DNA of 64,000 nt from Nonomuraea guangzhouensis (GTDB lineage: Bacteria; Actinomycetota; Actinomycetes; Streptosporangiales; Streptosporangiaceae). The stretch spans positions 62,001 to 126,000 of the forward strand of contig NZ_JAHKRM010000007.1 of assembly GCF_019396345.1 (NCBI RefSeq), given 5' to 3'. This document shows positions 27,396 through 35,194 of the stretch, piece by piece (the first letter of the stretch is position 1; every line of letters starts with the position of its first letter). The notes under the pieces were generated by a model. The model searched no databases, was not told the DNA's origin, and saw only the letters and a program-made list of their open reading frames with translations. The translations under genes and the position numbers were made by a program.

Positions 27396-28106
27396 ATGAC
27401 GACAACAGCCCTCATCACTGGTGCGAACAAGGGAATCGGCTTCGAGATCGCGCGGCTGCTCGGCGAGCGCGGCGTCACCGCCATCGTGGGGGCGCGCGAC
27501 GAGGAGCGCGGCAAGGCCGCCGCCGAGCGGCTCGGCCAGCCGTACGTGCGGATCGACGTGACCGACGCCGACAGCGTGCAGGCCGCGGCCAAGTGGATCG
27601 AGCAGGAGTACGGCAAGCTCGACATCCTGGTCAACAACGCGGGGATCGTGATCTGGCAGGAGGACGGGCGCCCCAGCGCCACCGGGGCGGAGACGCTCAG
27701 GGAGGTGTACGAGACCAACGTGTTCGGTGTGGTCACCGTGACCAACGCGATGCTGCCCCTGCTGCGCCGGGCCGAGGCGGCCAGGATCGTGAACATGTCG
27801 AGCGAGCTCGGCTCCCTGTCCATGGCGATGGACCCGGACGGCCCCATGTGGCCGCACAACTACATGCACTACAACTCCTCCAAGAGCGCGCTCAACATGG
27901 TCACCGTCTCCTACGCCAAGGAGCTCTGGGACACGCCCATCAAGGTGAACGCCGCCAACCCCGGCTACTGCGCCACCGACCTCAACGGCCACTCCGGCCA
28001 CCGTACGGCCGAGCAGGGCGCGGCGATCGCCGTCCAGCTGGCCACCCTCGACGCCGACGGCCCGACCGGCGCGTACATGGACGATGGAGGCCCGCTGAGC
28101 TGGTGA
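27396..28106 (+). CDS. Short-chain dehydrogenase/reductase
   Basis: A 236-residue classical SDR. TGANKGIG (residues 8-15) binds the NAD(P) cofactor, NNAG lies at the end of strand 4, and the active site has Ser in NMSSELG and Tyr/Lys in YNSSKSALN. The ending resembles carbonyl reductase-like SDRs with a C-terminal DDGGPLSW. It is read away from the XRE regulator, the usual layout for a target of MmyB-type regulators. Substrate unknown. Confidence 0.9.
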   Translation: MTTTALITGANKGIGFEIARLLGERGVTAIVGARDEERGKAAAERLGQPYVRIDVTDADSVQAAAKWIEQEYGKLDILVNNAGIVIWQEDGRPSATGAETLREVYETNVFGVVTVTNAMLPLLRRAEAARIVNMSSELGSLSMAMDPDGPMWPHNYMHYNSSKSALNMVTVSYAKELWDTPIKVNAANPGYCATDLNGHSGHRTAEQGAAIAVQLATLDADGPTGAYMDDGGPLSW

Positions 28107-28141
28107 GGTGTGGACGGCATGTCTCCGGACAGTAGGGAGGC

Positions 28142-29539
28142 ATGGGACAAGATCTGGACAAAGAGCGATTCTCCGAGGCGGAGTACACCCGCTTCGGGGA
28201 GCGTCTCCATGAGCAGCTCGGCGTGCTGCGCGAGCTGCTCGCTAGACCGGGCTTCGGTGAGGGGCCGACGACGATCGGCGCGGAGCTGGAGCTGTTCCTC
28301 GTCGACGAGGCGGGCCGTCCGCTGCCGCGCAACGCGGAGACGCGTCAGGCGCTCGGCGACCCCCGCGTGGTGCTGGAGCTCGGCCGCTTCAACCTGGAGG
28401 TCAACCTGACCCCGCTGCCGCTGGAGGGGCGCCCGTTCGAGCGGCTGGCGGCGGAGGTGCAGGAGACCCTGACCAGCGTGGACCGGGCGGTCGAGGGCGG
28501 CGGGGCGGTGCCCATCGGCATCCTGCCCACGCTGAGCCCCGAGGACTTCACCAAAGAGGCCATCAGCGACCAGAACCGCTACCGGGCGATGAGCCGGGGG
28601 CTCCGGCGGCTGCGGCTGGAGCCGTTCCTGGTCAAGATCGACGACCTGGAGCTGGCGGTCGAGGACGTCATCCTGGAGAGCGCCAACACCTCCTGGCAGG
28701 TGCACATCCGCACGCCGCCGGACCGGTTCGCCCGGTTGTTCAACGCGGCGCAGCTGGCCATCGGGCCCGTGCTGGCGGCCTGCGGCAACTCGCCGTTCTT
28801 CTTCGGCAGGCAGCTGCGGGAGGAGACCAGGATCGCGTTGATGGAGGAGGCGGCCGACGACCGGGACGTGGAGCGGCGCTATCGGAAGGACGGCCGGGTC
28901 ACCTTCGGATCGGACTGGGTGCGCGAGGGGGCCTACGAGCTGTTCGAGCGGTACGTACGGGACTACGACCCGGTCCTGCCCGAGCTGACGGACGACCCCA
29001 AACCGCTCGACGTGCCCGAGCTGCGGCTGCACCAGGGCACGGTCTGGCACTGGAACCGGCCCGTCTACGACCCGTCCGGCGGCGGCCACCTGCGGATCGA
29101 GATGCGTGCCCTGCCGGCCGGCCCGTCGTGCGCGGACATGGCGGCCAACACGGCGTTCCTCATCGGGCTGACGCTGGCGCAGTCGGAGCGGGATCTCACC
29201 GAATACCGGTTCGCCGAGGCGTACCAGAACTTCTACCGCGCCGCCATGAGCGGGCTCGACGCCAAGCTGTCCTGGCCGGGCAGGGACGGCGAGTTCCCCG
29301 CCGCCGACCTGGTGCTCGAGCTGCTGCCCGAGGCCAGGGAGGCGCTGCTGGCGGCCGGGGTGACGCCGTCCGACGCCGACAACGCGCTCGACATCATCCG
29401 GCAGCGAACCCGGCTGCGCCGTACCGGAGCGGCCTGGCAACGTGAAACGCTGGCCACGTTCGGCGGAGATAGGGAGCGACTCGTACGGCGCTACCGCGAG
29501 CTCGCCCTATCGGGGCAACCCGTGCATACCTGGAGTTAG
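28142..29539 (+). CDS. Glutamate-cysteine ligase family protein (GCS2 type)
   Basis: A 465-residue ATP-dependent carboxylate-amine ligase of the GCS2 family. IGAELELFLVD near residue 40 supplies the metal-binding Glu residues; FNLEVNLTPLPL, GILPTLSPEDF, NTSWQVHIRTP and HLRIEMRALPAGPS are further conserved blocks. Members join glutamate to cysteine or a related amine; since actinomycetes use mycothiol, the true product here is uncertain. The AGGGAGG site is only 1 nt from the ATG, unusually close, but no other in-frame start is near. Confidence 0.85.
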   Translation: MGQDLDKERFSEAEYTRFGERLHEQLGVLRELLARPGFGEGPTTIGAELELFLVDEAGRPLPRNAETRQALGDPRVVLELGRFNLEVNLTPLPLEGRPFERLAAEVQETLTSVDRAVEGGGAVPIGILPTLSPEDFTKEAISDQNRYRAMSRGLRRLRLEPFLVKIDDLELAVEDVILESANTSWQVHIRTPPDRFARLFNAAQLAIGPVLAACGNSPFFFGRQLREETRIALMEEAADDRDVERRYRKDGRVTFGSDWVREGAYELFERYVRDYDPVLPELTDDPKPLDVPELRLHQGTVWHWNRPVYDPSGGGHLRIEMRALPAGPSCADMAANTAFLIGLTLAQSERDLTEYRFAEAYQNFYRAAMSGLDAKLSWPGRDGEFPAADLVLELLPEAREALLAAGVTPSDADNALDIIRQRTRLRRTGAAWQRETLATFGGDRERLVRRYRELALSGQPVHTWS

Positions 29540-29560
29540 CCGAACTTTCTCGCCCCCCTG

Positions 29561-29589
29561 TCCGTCGAACACACCACGTGTTGGACGGA
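29561..29589. promoter_or_regulatory. Imperfect 12-bp inverted repeat in a leader
   Basis: TCCGTCGAACAC pairs with GTGTTGGACGGA (one mismatch) around a 5-nt loop, between the ligase stop and the next gene's GAGGAAGG site. It may be a terminator of the ligase gene or an operator of the next gene. Confidence 0.45.
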
Positions 29590-29603
29590 GAAGCGAGGAA
29601 GGC

Positions 29604-30638
29604 ATGGCTGCAGCGGGGATGGTTCCGATCGACAAGACGCCCTTCACCTTGCGCAGGGCGACGGGCACCTTAGCCGAGGGGGCGGCCAAGCTGGCCAGTG
29701 GCATCGGCGCCGTCTCCGTGGCGGCGGTGCTGGCCCAGGCCAACAGGACCGGGGTGCACAAGGGGGCGTCGGGAGCGCTGGGCTCGATGAACCCCAAGCC
29801 GGTCGACTGGTACGCCTTCGACGCCAAGGACCAGGACACGACCGACTGGTATCCGCAGGGCCTGACCTGCGGCGAGGACTCCGGCTCGGTGGAGGTGCCG
29901 GTCTTCGTGGCCACCTGGTACTTCAAGCCGGCGCCGCCCACGGTCGAACGCGGGATCAGGGTGAGCTTCTTCAGCCCGCGGACGCTCAAGTACCAACACG
30001 CGCTGCTCGTCGAGGCCAAGCCGGACGGGTCCTACGGGGCGATCAACATCCACGCGGGCGGCGTGGCCTGGCACGGCGACCTGCTCTACGTGGCCGACAC
30101 CACCAAGGGCCTGCGGGTCTTCGACCTCAAGCACCTGCTCGACCTGCGCACCGCCCAGAAAGATCTAGGTGATCCGACGCGGATCGGCCGCCAGGGCGGC
30201 AAGTACCACGCGTTCGGCTACCGCTACGTCATCCCGCAGAGCGACTCGTGGCGCGTCGTCACGGAGGGCGCCCTCTTCTCGTTCGTCTCCGTCGACCGGA
30301 GCACCACCCCGCACACCCTCATCTCCGGCGAATACCAGGAGAACAGCTCCAACGGCCGGGTCGCCAGATGGGACCTGGAGCTCAGCGGCGGCGTGCCCAA
30401 GGACGCCTATGTCATGGGCCTGCCGAAGATCCAGGGCGCGGTCTCGGTCGGCGACAAGTGGTACCTGAGCCAGGCGGCCGACGGCAACACCAACGGCAAG
30501 CTGCACGTCAGCACCCCGGGAACGCTCGTCACCCGGCCCTATCCCATCGGGCCGGAGGACCTGACCATCCAGGGCGGCAGGCTGTGGAGCGTCACCGAGT
30601 TCAGGAACAAGCGGGTGATCTTCGCCGTCAACCTGTGA
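29604..30638 (+). CDS. Conserved hypothetical protein, beta-propeller-like
   Basis: A 344-residue protein that I do not recognise. The first 60 residues include a mildly hydrophobic stretch (GIGAVSVAAVLA) but no clear signal peptide. The rest is beta-rich with repeated short strands such as GVAWHGDLLYVADTTKGLRV and AVSVGDKWYLSQAADG, each followed by a turn and a Trp/Tyr, which suggests propeller blades. No catalytic motif stands out. The ATG has a GAGGAAGG site. Neighbours on either side belong to other transcription units. Confidence 0.75.
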   Translation: MAAAGMVPIDKTPFTLRRATGTLAEGAAKLASGIGAVSVAAVLAQANRTGVHKGASGALGSMNPKPVDWYAFDAKDQDTTDWYPQGLTCGEDSGSVEVPVFVATWYFKPAPPTVERGIRVSFFSPRTLKYQHALLVEAKPDGSYGAINIHAGGVAWHGDLLYVADTTKGLRVFDLKHLLDLRTAQKDLGDPTRIGRQGGKYHAFGYRYVIPQSDSWRVVTEGALFSFVSVDRSTTPHTLISGEYQENSSNGRVARWDLELSGGVPKDAYVMGLPKIQGAVSVGDKWYLSQAADGNTNGKLHVSTPGTLVTRPYPIGPEDLTIQGGRLWSVTEFRNKRVIFAVNL

Positions 30639-30657
30639 GCCGTCAACCTGTGAGCCG

Positions 30658-31374
30658 TCAGTCTGTGAGGTGCTGGTAGAGCAGCTCGCGGTAGAGGCGG
30701 TCGAAGTCGTCGTACCGGGTACGGAGCCGGCCCCCCGGCCAGTCGCCGGGCAGCAGCTCCTCGGGCAGCAGCGGGTCGGCCAGCAGGTGGCGCACGACCG
30801 CCGCCGACAGCAGGAACCCCTCTCTCAGGTCCCCGGCCCGGTCGAGCGCGCTCTCCAGCCGGCGTGCCTCGGCCGCCCAGTCGGCGAGGTCCCACAGCAG
30901 CGGCGTAGGGTCGCCGTGCGGGCGGCCGTCGATCAGCGTGCACTGCGCGGTGACGCTCTCCGGCCACTCCCGCAGCAGGTTGGCCGGGCGCAGCCAGGTG
31001 CCCTCGCGGAGCTCGGCCAGGCGCAGCGCGGTCATCGTGTGCCGGAACGCGGCCCGGTCGGCGGGCGCGCGGCGCTCGGTGGTGACGATGGCGATCTCCC
31101 AGGTGCCGTCCCACGGCCTGGTGTGCGGGTCGCGGCTCTCGTCCTGCCTGCCCTGGCGCTCGATGAGGCGCTGGGACAGCGTGTATCGGCCGCGGGACTG
31201 GACCAGGTCGCCCGCCGCCACCATGCGCGACAGCGCCACCCGTACGGTGCCCTCGGCGATGCCGAACAGCGCGCCGATGCGCACCAGATGGCGGGCGGCC
31301 AGCTGCGGCGGATGGCTGCCGAGCAGCGCGCTCAGCACGGCCGACCGAGCACTGAGGTTGTTACGCTCTTCCAT
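30658..31374 (-). CDS. PaaX-family transcriptional regulator
   Basis: A 238-residue winged-helix repressor of the PaaX family, which in studied cases binds an aryl- or acyl-CoA. The N-terminal winged helix includes HLVRIGALFGIAEGTVRVAL and SRMVAAGDL; the central and C-terminal PaaX domains contain WDGTWEIAIVTTE and LRLAELREGTWLRP. ATG 31372-31374 lies 30 bp from the divergent acyl-CoA dehydrogenase start, so it very probably controls that operon. Confidence 0.9.
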   Translation of the reverse strand: MEERNNLSARSAVLSALLGSHPPQLAARHLVRIGALFGIAEGTVRVALSRMVAAGDLVQSRGRYTLSQRLIERQGRQDESRDPHTRPWDGTWEIAIVTTERRAPADRAAFRHTMTALRLAELREGTWLRPANLLREWPESVTAQCTLIDGRPHGDPTPLLWDLADWAAEARRLESALDRAGDLREGFLLSAAVVRHLLADPLLPEELLPGDWPGGRLRTRYDDFDRLYRELLYQHLTD

Positions 31375-31384
31375 CGCGTGTCGA

Positions 31385-31396
31385 GTATATGTAATG
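31385..31396. promoter_or_regulatory. Overlapping divergent -10 elements
   Basis: On the minus strand TATACT (31385-31390) lies 10 nt before the paaX-like start; on the plus strand TAATGT (31391-31396) lies 8 nt before the dehydrogenase start. Neither gene has a Shine-Dalgarno sequence, so both transcripts may be leaderless or nearly so. Confidence 0.4.
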
Positions 31397-31404
31397 TCCG
31401 ACGT

Positions 31405-33057
31405 ATGGGGCGCTATCTCATCGAATCGTTCGACAGCAGCGACCGTTACGCGACCGAGCGCTATCAGGGCGCCGCGGGGCGTAACTGGTGGAGCTGTGAT
31501 CCGACGCTGCACCTGCTCATGCGGCGCCACCTGGGCGACGGCTTCGCCTGGGCCACGCCGTACCTGGAGAAGCTGGGCGCGCTGATGGGCGGCATGGTGG
31601 CCGAATGCGCGGAGGCGACCGACCGGAACCCGCCGCGGCTGGAGAAGTACGACAAGTGGGGCAGGGACGTCAGCGAGGTCGTCATGCCGCCCTCCTTCCA
31701 CACGGCCCGGAACGCGCTCATGGCCAACAACTTCACCTCCCCGGCCTTCGCCGACGAAGCCCGGGCGAACGGCGCGGACCCCGCCGCCCTCGCCGCGGCC
31801 TGGACGTACCTGCTCGACCAGGCCGACATCGGGATGGGCTGCGCGCTCGGCACCGGCGGCGACATGGTGGTCTCCCTGGCCGAGCGGCACGCGCCCGAGG
31901 ACGTGCGGGAACGGGTGCGGGCGATCTTCGCCGACGGGTTCTACTCCGGCGAGGCCGCGCAGATGTTCACCGAGCGGACCGGCGGCTCCGACCTGGCCGC
32001 GCTGGAGGCGACGGCCGTGCCCGACGGCGAGTCCTGGCTGGTGTCCGGGTTCAAGTGGTTCGCCTCGAACGCCAACGGCTCCGCCTTCGTGGTGCTCGCC
32101 CGGCTCCCCGACGGCGCCGTCGCGCCGTTCCTGGTCCTGTGGGAGCGCCGGGACGGCTCACGCAACGGGGTGCGGATCAGGCGGCTGAAGGACAAGCTGG
32201 GCACCCGTTCCGTCGCGTCGGCCGAGGTGGAGTTCGCCGACGCGGAGGCGTTCCTGCTGGCCGGGAGCGGCTCCGGCTCGGGGCTCGGCACGATGATGAA
32301 GCTCACCAACGCCTCCCGGCTCGGCGTGGCGATGATGGGCGTCGGCGTGGCCAGGCGCGCGCTGGTCGAGTCGCTCTGCTACGCCAGGGCCCGCGAGGCG
32401 TTCGGGCGGCCGCTCATCGAGCAGCCGCTGATGCGCCGCAAGCTGGCCGAGCTCATCGTCGAGGTGGAGGCGGCGCAGGCACTCGTCTTCGACGGCCTCG
32501 TCGGGCCGCGCCTGCGCCTCGCGCCCGCGCTGATCAAGCTACGGGCGGCCCGGATCGGCGTCACGGCGGCCAGCGACGCGATCGAGGTGCACGGCGGCAA
32601 CGGCTACATCGAGCAGTGGCCGGTGGCCAGGCTGCTGCGCGACGCCCAGGTCAACCCGATCTGGGAGGGCGGCGACAACATCCTCTGCCTCGATGTACGG
32701 CGGGCCATGCTGAAGGAGCAGGCTCACCTGCCCTTCCTCGACCGGCTCCGCGAGCTGGCCACGTCGGACCTCGTCGCGCGCGGCATCGACGACCTGGAGA
32801 AGGCCCTGGCCGCCTGGCAGGCGCTCGACCGGGAGACCGCGGAGGCGCGACTGTATCCGCTGGCCCAGTTCATGGCCGACGTCTACGCCGCGGCGCTGCT
32901 GGAGGAGCAGGCGTCGTGGGGGCTGGACGACGGACGCAAGTCGCTCGTCGCCCGTCTGTACGCCGAAGCGCACCTGGCCGACCGCGGGCCGCTGCGCGGG
33001 ATCGACGCCGCTCCGGATGACCACTTCGACACGCTGCTGGCAGGCACGCTGGCGTGA
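31405..33057 (+). CDS. Acyl-CoA dehydrogenase (AidB-like layout)
   Basis: A 550-residue flavoprotein that oxidises acyl-CoA to enoyl-CoA. The central motifs are present: MFTERTGGSDLAALEA, WLVSGFKWFASNANG, ASRLGVAMMGVGVARRAL, REAFGRPLIEQPLMRRKLAEL and the C-terminal GGNGYIEQWPVARLLRDAQV. The long N-terminal domain and 550-residue length match the AidB-like/large ACAD group rather than the usual 380-residue enzymes. The ATG at 31405 is the first in-frame ATG in the divergent gap. The enoyl-CoA hydratase follows after 55 bp. Confidence 0.9.
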   Translation: MGRYLIESFDSSDRYATERYQGAAGRNWWSCDPTLHLLMRRHLGDGFAWATPYLEKLGALMGGMVAECAEATDRNPPRLEKYDKWGRDVSEVVMPPSFHTARNALMANNFTSPAFADEARANGADPAALAAAWTYLLDQADIGMGCALGTGGDMVVSLAERHAPEDVRERVRAIFADGFYSGEAAQMFTERTGGSDLAALEATAVPDGESWLVSGFKWFASNANGSAFVVLARLPDGAVAPFLVLWERRDGSRNGVRIRRLKDKLGTRSVASAEVEFADAEAFLLAGSGSGSGLGTMMKLTNASRLGVAMMGVGVARRALVESLCYARAREAFGRPLIEQPLMRRKLAELIVEVEAAQALVFDGLVGPRLRLAPALIKLRAARIGVTAASDAIEVHGGNGYIEQWPVARLLRDAQVNPIWEGGDNILCLDVRRAMLKEQAHLPFLDRLRELATSDLVARGIDDLEKALAAWQALDRETAEARLYPLAQFMADVYAAALLEEQASWGLDDGRKSLVARLYAEAHLADRGPLRGIDAAPDDHFDTLLAGTLA

Positions 33058-33112
33058 CCCTCGCTGCCGCCGTACGCTCGCGATGCGCCGACCCCGCATC
33101 ACGGAGGCAGAC

Positions 33113-33853
33113 ATGACCGTACGCATCGAGCGAGCAGGCCAGGTCACGACCGTAGTGCTGAGCAGGCCGGAGGTCCGCAACGCGGTCGACCGCAAGAGCG
33201 CCGACGCGCTGGTCGACGCGTTCAGGGCTTTCGAGGAGTCCGATGCCGCGGTGGCGGTGCTCTGGGGCGAGGGCGGGACGTTCTGCTCGGGCGCCGACCT
33301 CAAGACGCTCGACAACCACGTCGGCGAGGACGGCGACGGGCCGATGGGCCCGACCCGGCTGCGCCTGTCCAAGCCGGTCATCGCCGCCGTCGCCGGGCAC
33401 GCCGTCGCGGGCGGGCTGGAGCTGGCGCTCTGGTGCGATCTGCGGGTGGCCGAGGAGGACGCGGTGTTCGGCGTGTTCTGCCGGCGCTGGGGCGTGCCGC
33501 TCATCGACGGCGGCACCGTGCGGCTGCCGCGGCTCATCGGGGCCTCCCGGGCGATGGACATGATCCTCACCGGGCGTCCGGTCGGCGCCCGCGAGGCGTA
33601 CGAGATGGGCCTGGCCAACCGCGTCGTCCCGGCCGGTACGGCCAGGCGGCAGGCCGAGGAGCTGGCCCGCGACATCGCCCGCTTCCCGCAGACCTGCCTG
33701 CGCGGCGACCGGCTGTCGGCGCTGGAGCAGGACGGGCTGCCGGAGCGGGAGGCGATCAGGAACGAGCTGCGCCACGGCCTGGTGTCGCTGCCCGACGCCG
33801 TCGGCGGCGCCGCCCGCTTCGCGGAGGGCGCGGGCCGGCACGGCGAGTTCTAG
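33113..33853 (+). CDS. Enoyl-CoA hydratase/isomerase (crotonase family)
   Basis: A 246-residue crotonase-fold protein. FCSGADLKTL and AAVAGHAVAGGLELALWCDLRVA form the CoA-binding oxyanion hole; RRWGVPLIDGGTVRLPRLIG places an Asp/Gly where the second catalytic Glu of hydratases lies, so isomerase or another crotonase reaction is possible. GGAGG lies 5 nt before the ATG. It probably acts after the upstream acyl-CoA dehydrogenase under PaaX control. Confidence 0.88.
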   Translation: MTVRIERAGQVTTVVLSRPEVRNAVDRKSADALVDAFRAFEESDAAVAVLWGEGGTFCSGADLKTLDNHVGEDGDGPMGPTRLRLSKPVIAAVAGHAVAGGLELALWCDLRVAEEDAVFGVFCRRWGVPLIDGGTVRLPRLIGASRAMDMILTGRPVGAREAYEMGLANRVVPAGTARRQAEELARDIARFPQTCLRGDRLSALEQDGLPEREAIRNELRHGLVSLPDAVGGAARFAEGAGRHGEF

Positions 33854-33868
33854 CGGCACCAGGGGTGC

Positions 33869-35140
33869 TCACGCCAGCACGGGGAAGTTCGCGCGGATCA
33901 CGCCGTGCGGGTTGCGGGTCCGCTTGAGGTCGCGCAGCCGGGCCAGCGTGCTCGCGGGGAATGCCGACGCGGCCTGCTCGCCCTGGGCCAGCATGGTGTA
34001 CGGCTTGCACCCGCTCGTGTACGGCACCAGCTCCTTCGTCAGGCCCGCGATGCGCTCGGCCGTCTCCCGCGAGGGCCGCCCGAACATGTAGACGGAGTAC
34101 GGCTCGGCCAGGGACCCCGCGGCCCCGCCACCTTCGGCGGGCCGGGCCAGCGCCCCGCCCAGGTGCCTGACCTGGACGCTGATCAGCGGGTCGATCGGCG
34201 CGCCGAGCAGCACATCCGCCACCCCCTCCAGCCCCGTGAGCAGCTCGAACCGCCCCGTCCCCGCACTGGGATCGGTGGGCTCGGCGCAGATCGACCCCAG
34301 CTCGGCCACCGGCATCGGCCGCCGGGTGTCGCTGATCGTCCCGCCGATCCGGTCGAAGCGGCGCAGCAGATCGCCGGGGTGCTCGCCGAGGAAGGTGGAG
34401 TCGACGGCGACGAACCCCGGCCCGCCGGGGAACTTCAGCAGATCGAACCAGACCGTCAACTCCTCCGGCGCCTCGGCGGTGGTCTCCACGAAGGCCTCGA
34501 ACACCTCCTGAGCCCGCTCGACCGGCCACATCATCCGCCCGCCATACAGAAAAGGGGCCGGACGCAGGTCGAACTCCACCGAGGTGACCAGGGCGAAGTC
34601 GCCGCCACCGCCCCGCAGCCCCCAGAACAGCTCCGGATCCGACTCCGCCGTCACCCTGACGCGGTCACCGGTGGCGTCGACCGCCTCGAAGGCCCGCACA
34701 CTGTCGGCCGCGAAGCCGTACTTACGCCCGAACCAGCTCAAACCGCCACCGAGCGTGTAGCCGGTCACCCCCACCACCGGCGAACTGCCCGCCAGGCCGG
34801 TGAGGCCGAGCGGGCTCGCGGCGGCCAGAACCTCGCCCCACTTCACGCCCGCGCCGGCCCTCGCGATCCCGTCCTCAATGGTCAGGCTGTTCATTCGTGC
34901 GGTCTTGAGGAGGATCGTCCCGTCGGTGTCGCCGGAGGCGCCGTGGCCGGTCGGCTGGGCGGTGACCGCCAGCCCGTTGAGCCGGGCGTAGCTCACCGCG
35001 GCGGCCACGTCGTCGGCGTCGGCGGCCTCGATCACCGCTCGTACCGGCTGGTCCACGGCCAGGTTCCAGGGCTTGCGGGCCTCGTCGAAGCCCGCGTCGC
35101 CGGGGAGCAGGACCGTGCCGTTGATGTTCATGGTGTTCAT
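33869..35140 (-). CDS. FAD-binding oxidoreductase (berberine-bridge/PCMH type)
   Basis: A 423-residue flavin oxidase. The PCMH FAD-binding domain (about 30-210) includes VTAQPTGHGASG, whose His is the likely covalent FAD attachment site, and VVGVTGYTLGGGLSWFGRKYG. The C-terminal berberine-bridge domain ends NPHGVIRANFPV. The second Cys-type covalent link of bicovalent enzymes is not seen. It is divergent from the SARP-type regulator with a 54-bp gap and is a plausible target of it. The substrate is unknown, commonly an alcohol, sugar or secondary metabolite. Confidence 0.88.
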   Translation of the reverse strand: MNTMNINGTVLLPGDAGFDEARKPWNLAVDQPVRAVIEAADADDVAAAVSYARLNGLAVTAQPTGHGASGDTDGTILLKTARMNSLTIEDGIARAGAGVKWGEVLAAASPLGLTGLAGSSPVVGVTGYTLGGGLSWFGRKYGFAADSVRAFEAVDATGDRVRVTAESDPELFWGLRGGGGDFALVTSVEFDLRPAPFLYGGRMMWPVERAQEVFEAFVETTAEAPEELTVWFDLLKFPGGPGFVAVDSTFLGEHPGDLLRRFDRIGGTISDTRRPMPVAELGSICAEPTDPSAGTGRFELLTGLEGVADVLLGAPIDPLISVQVRHLGGALARPAEGGGAAGSLAEPYSVYMFGRPSRETAERIAGLTKELVPYTSGCKPYTMLAQGEQAASAFPASTLARLRDLKRTRNPHGVIRANFPVLA

Positions 35141-35194
35141 GGGTCAAGTGTGCGTTTTCCCATTTGAGGGGGACTTGGGGTTGACTTGGGGTTT

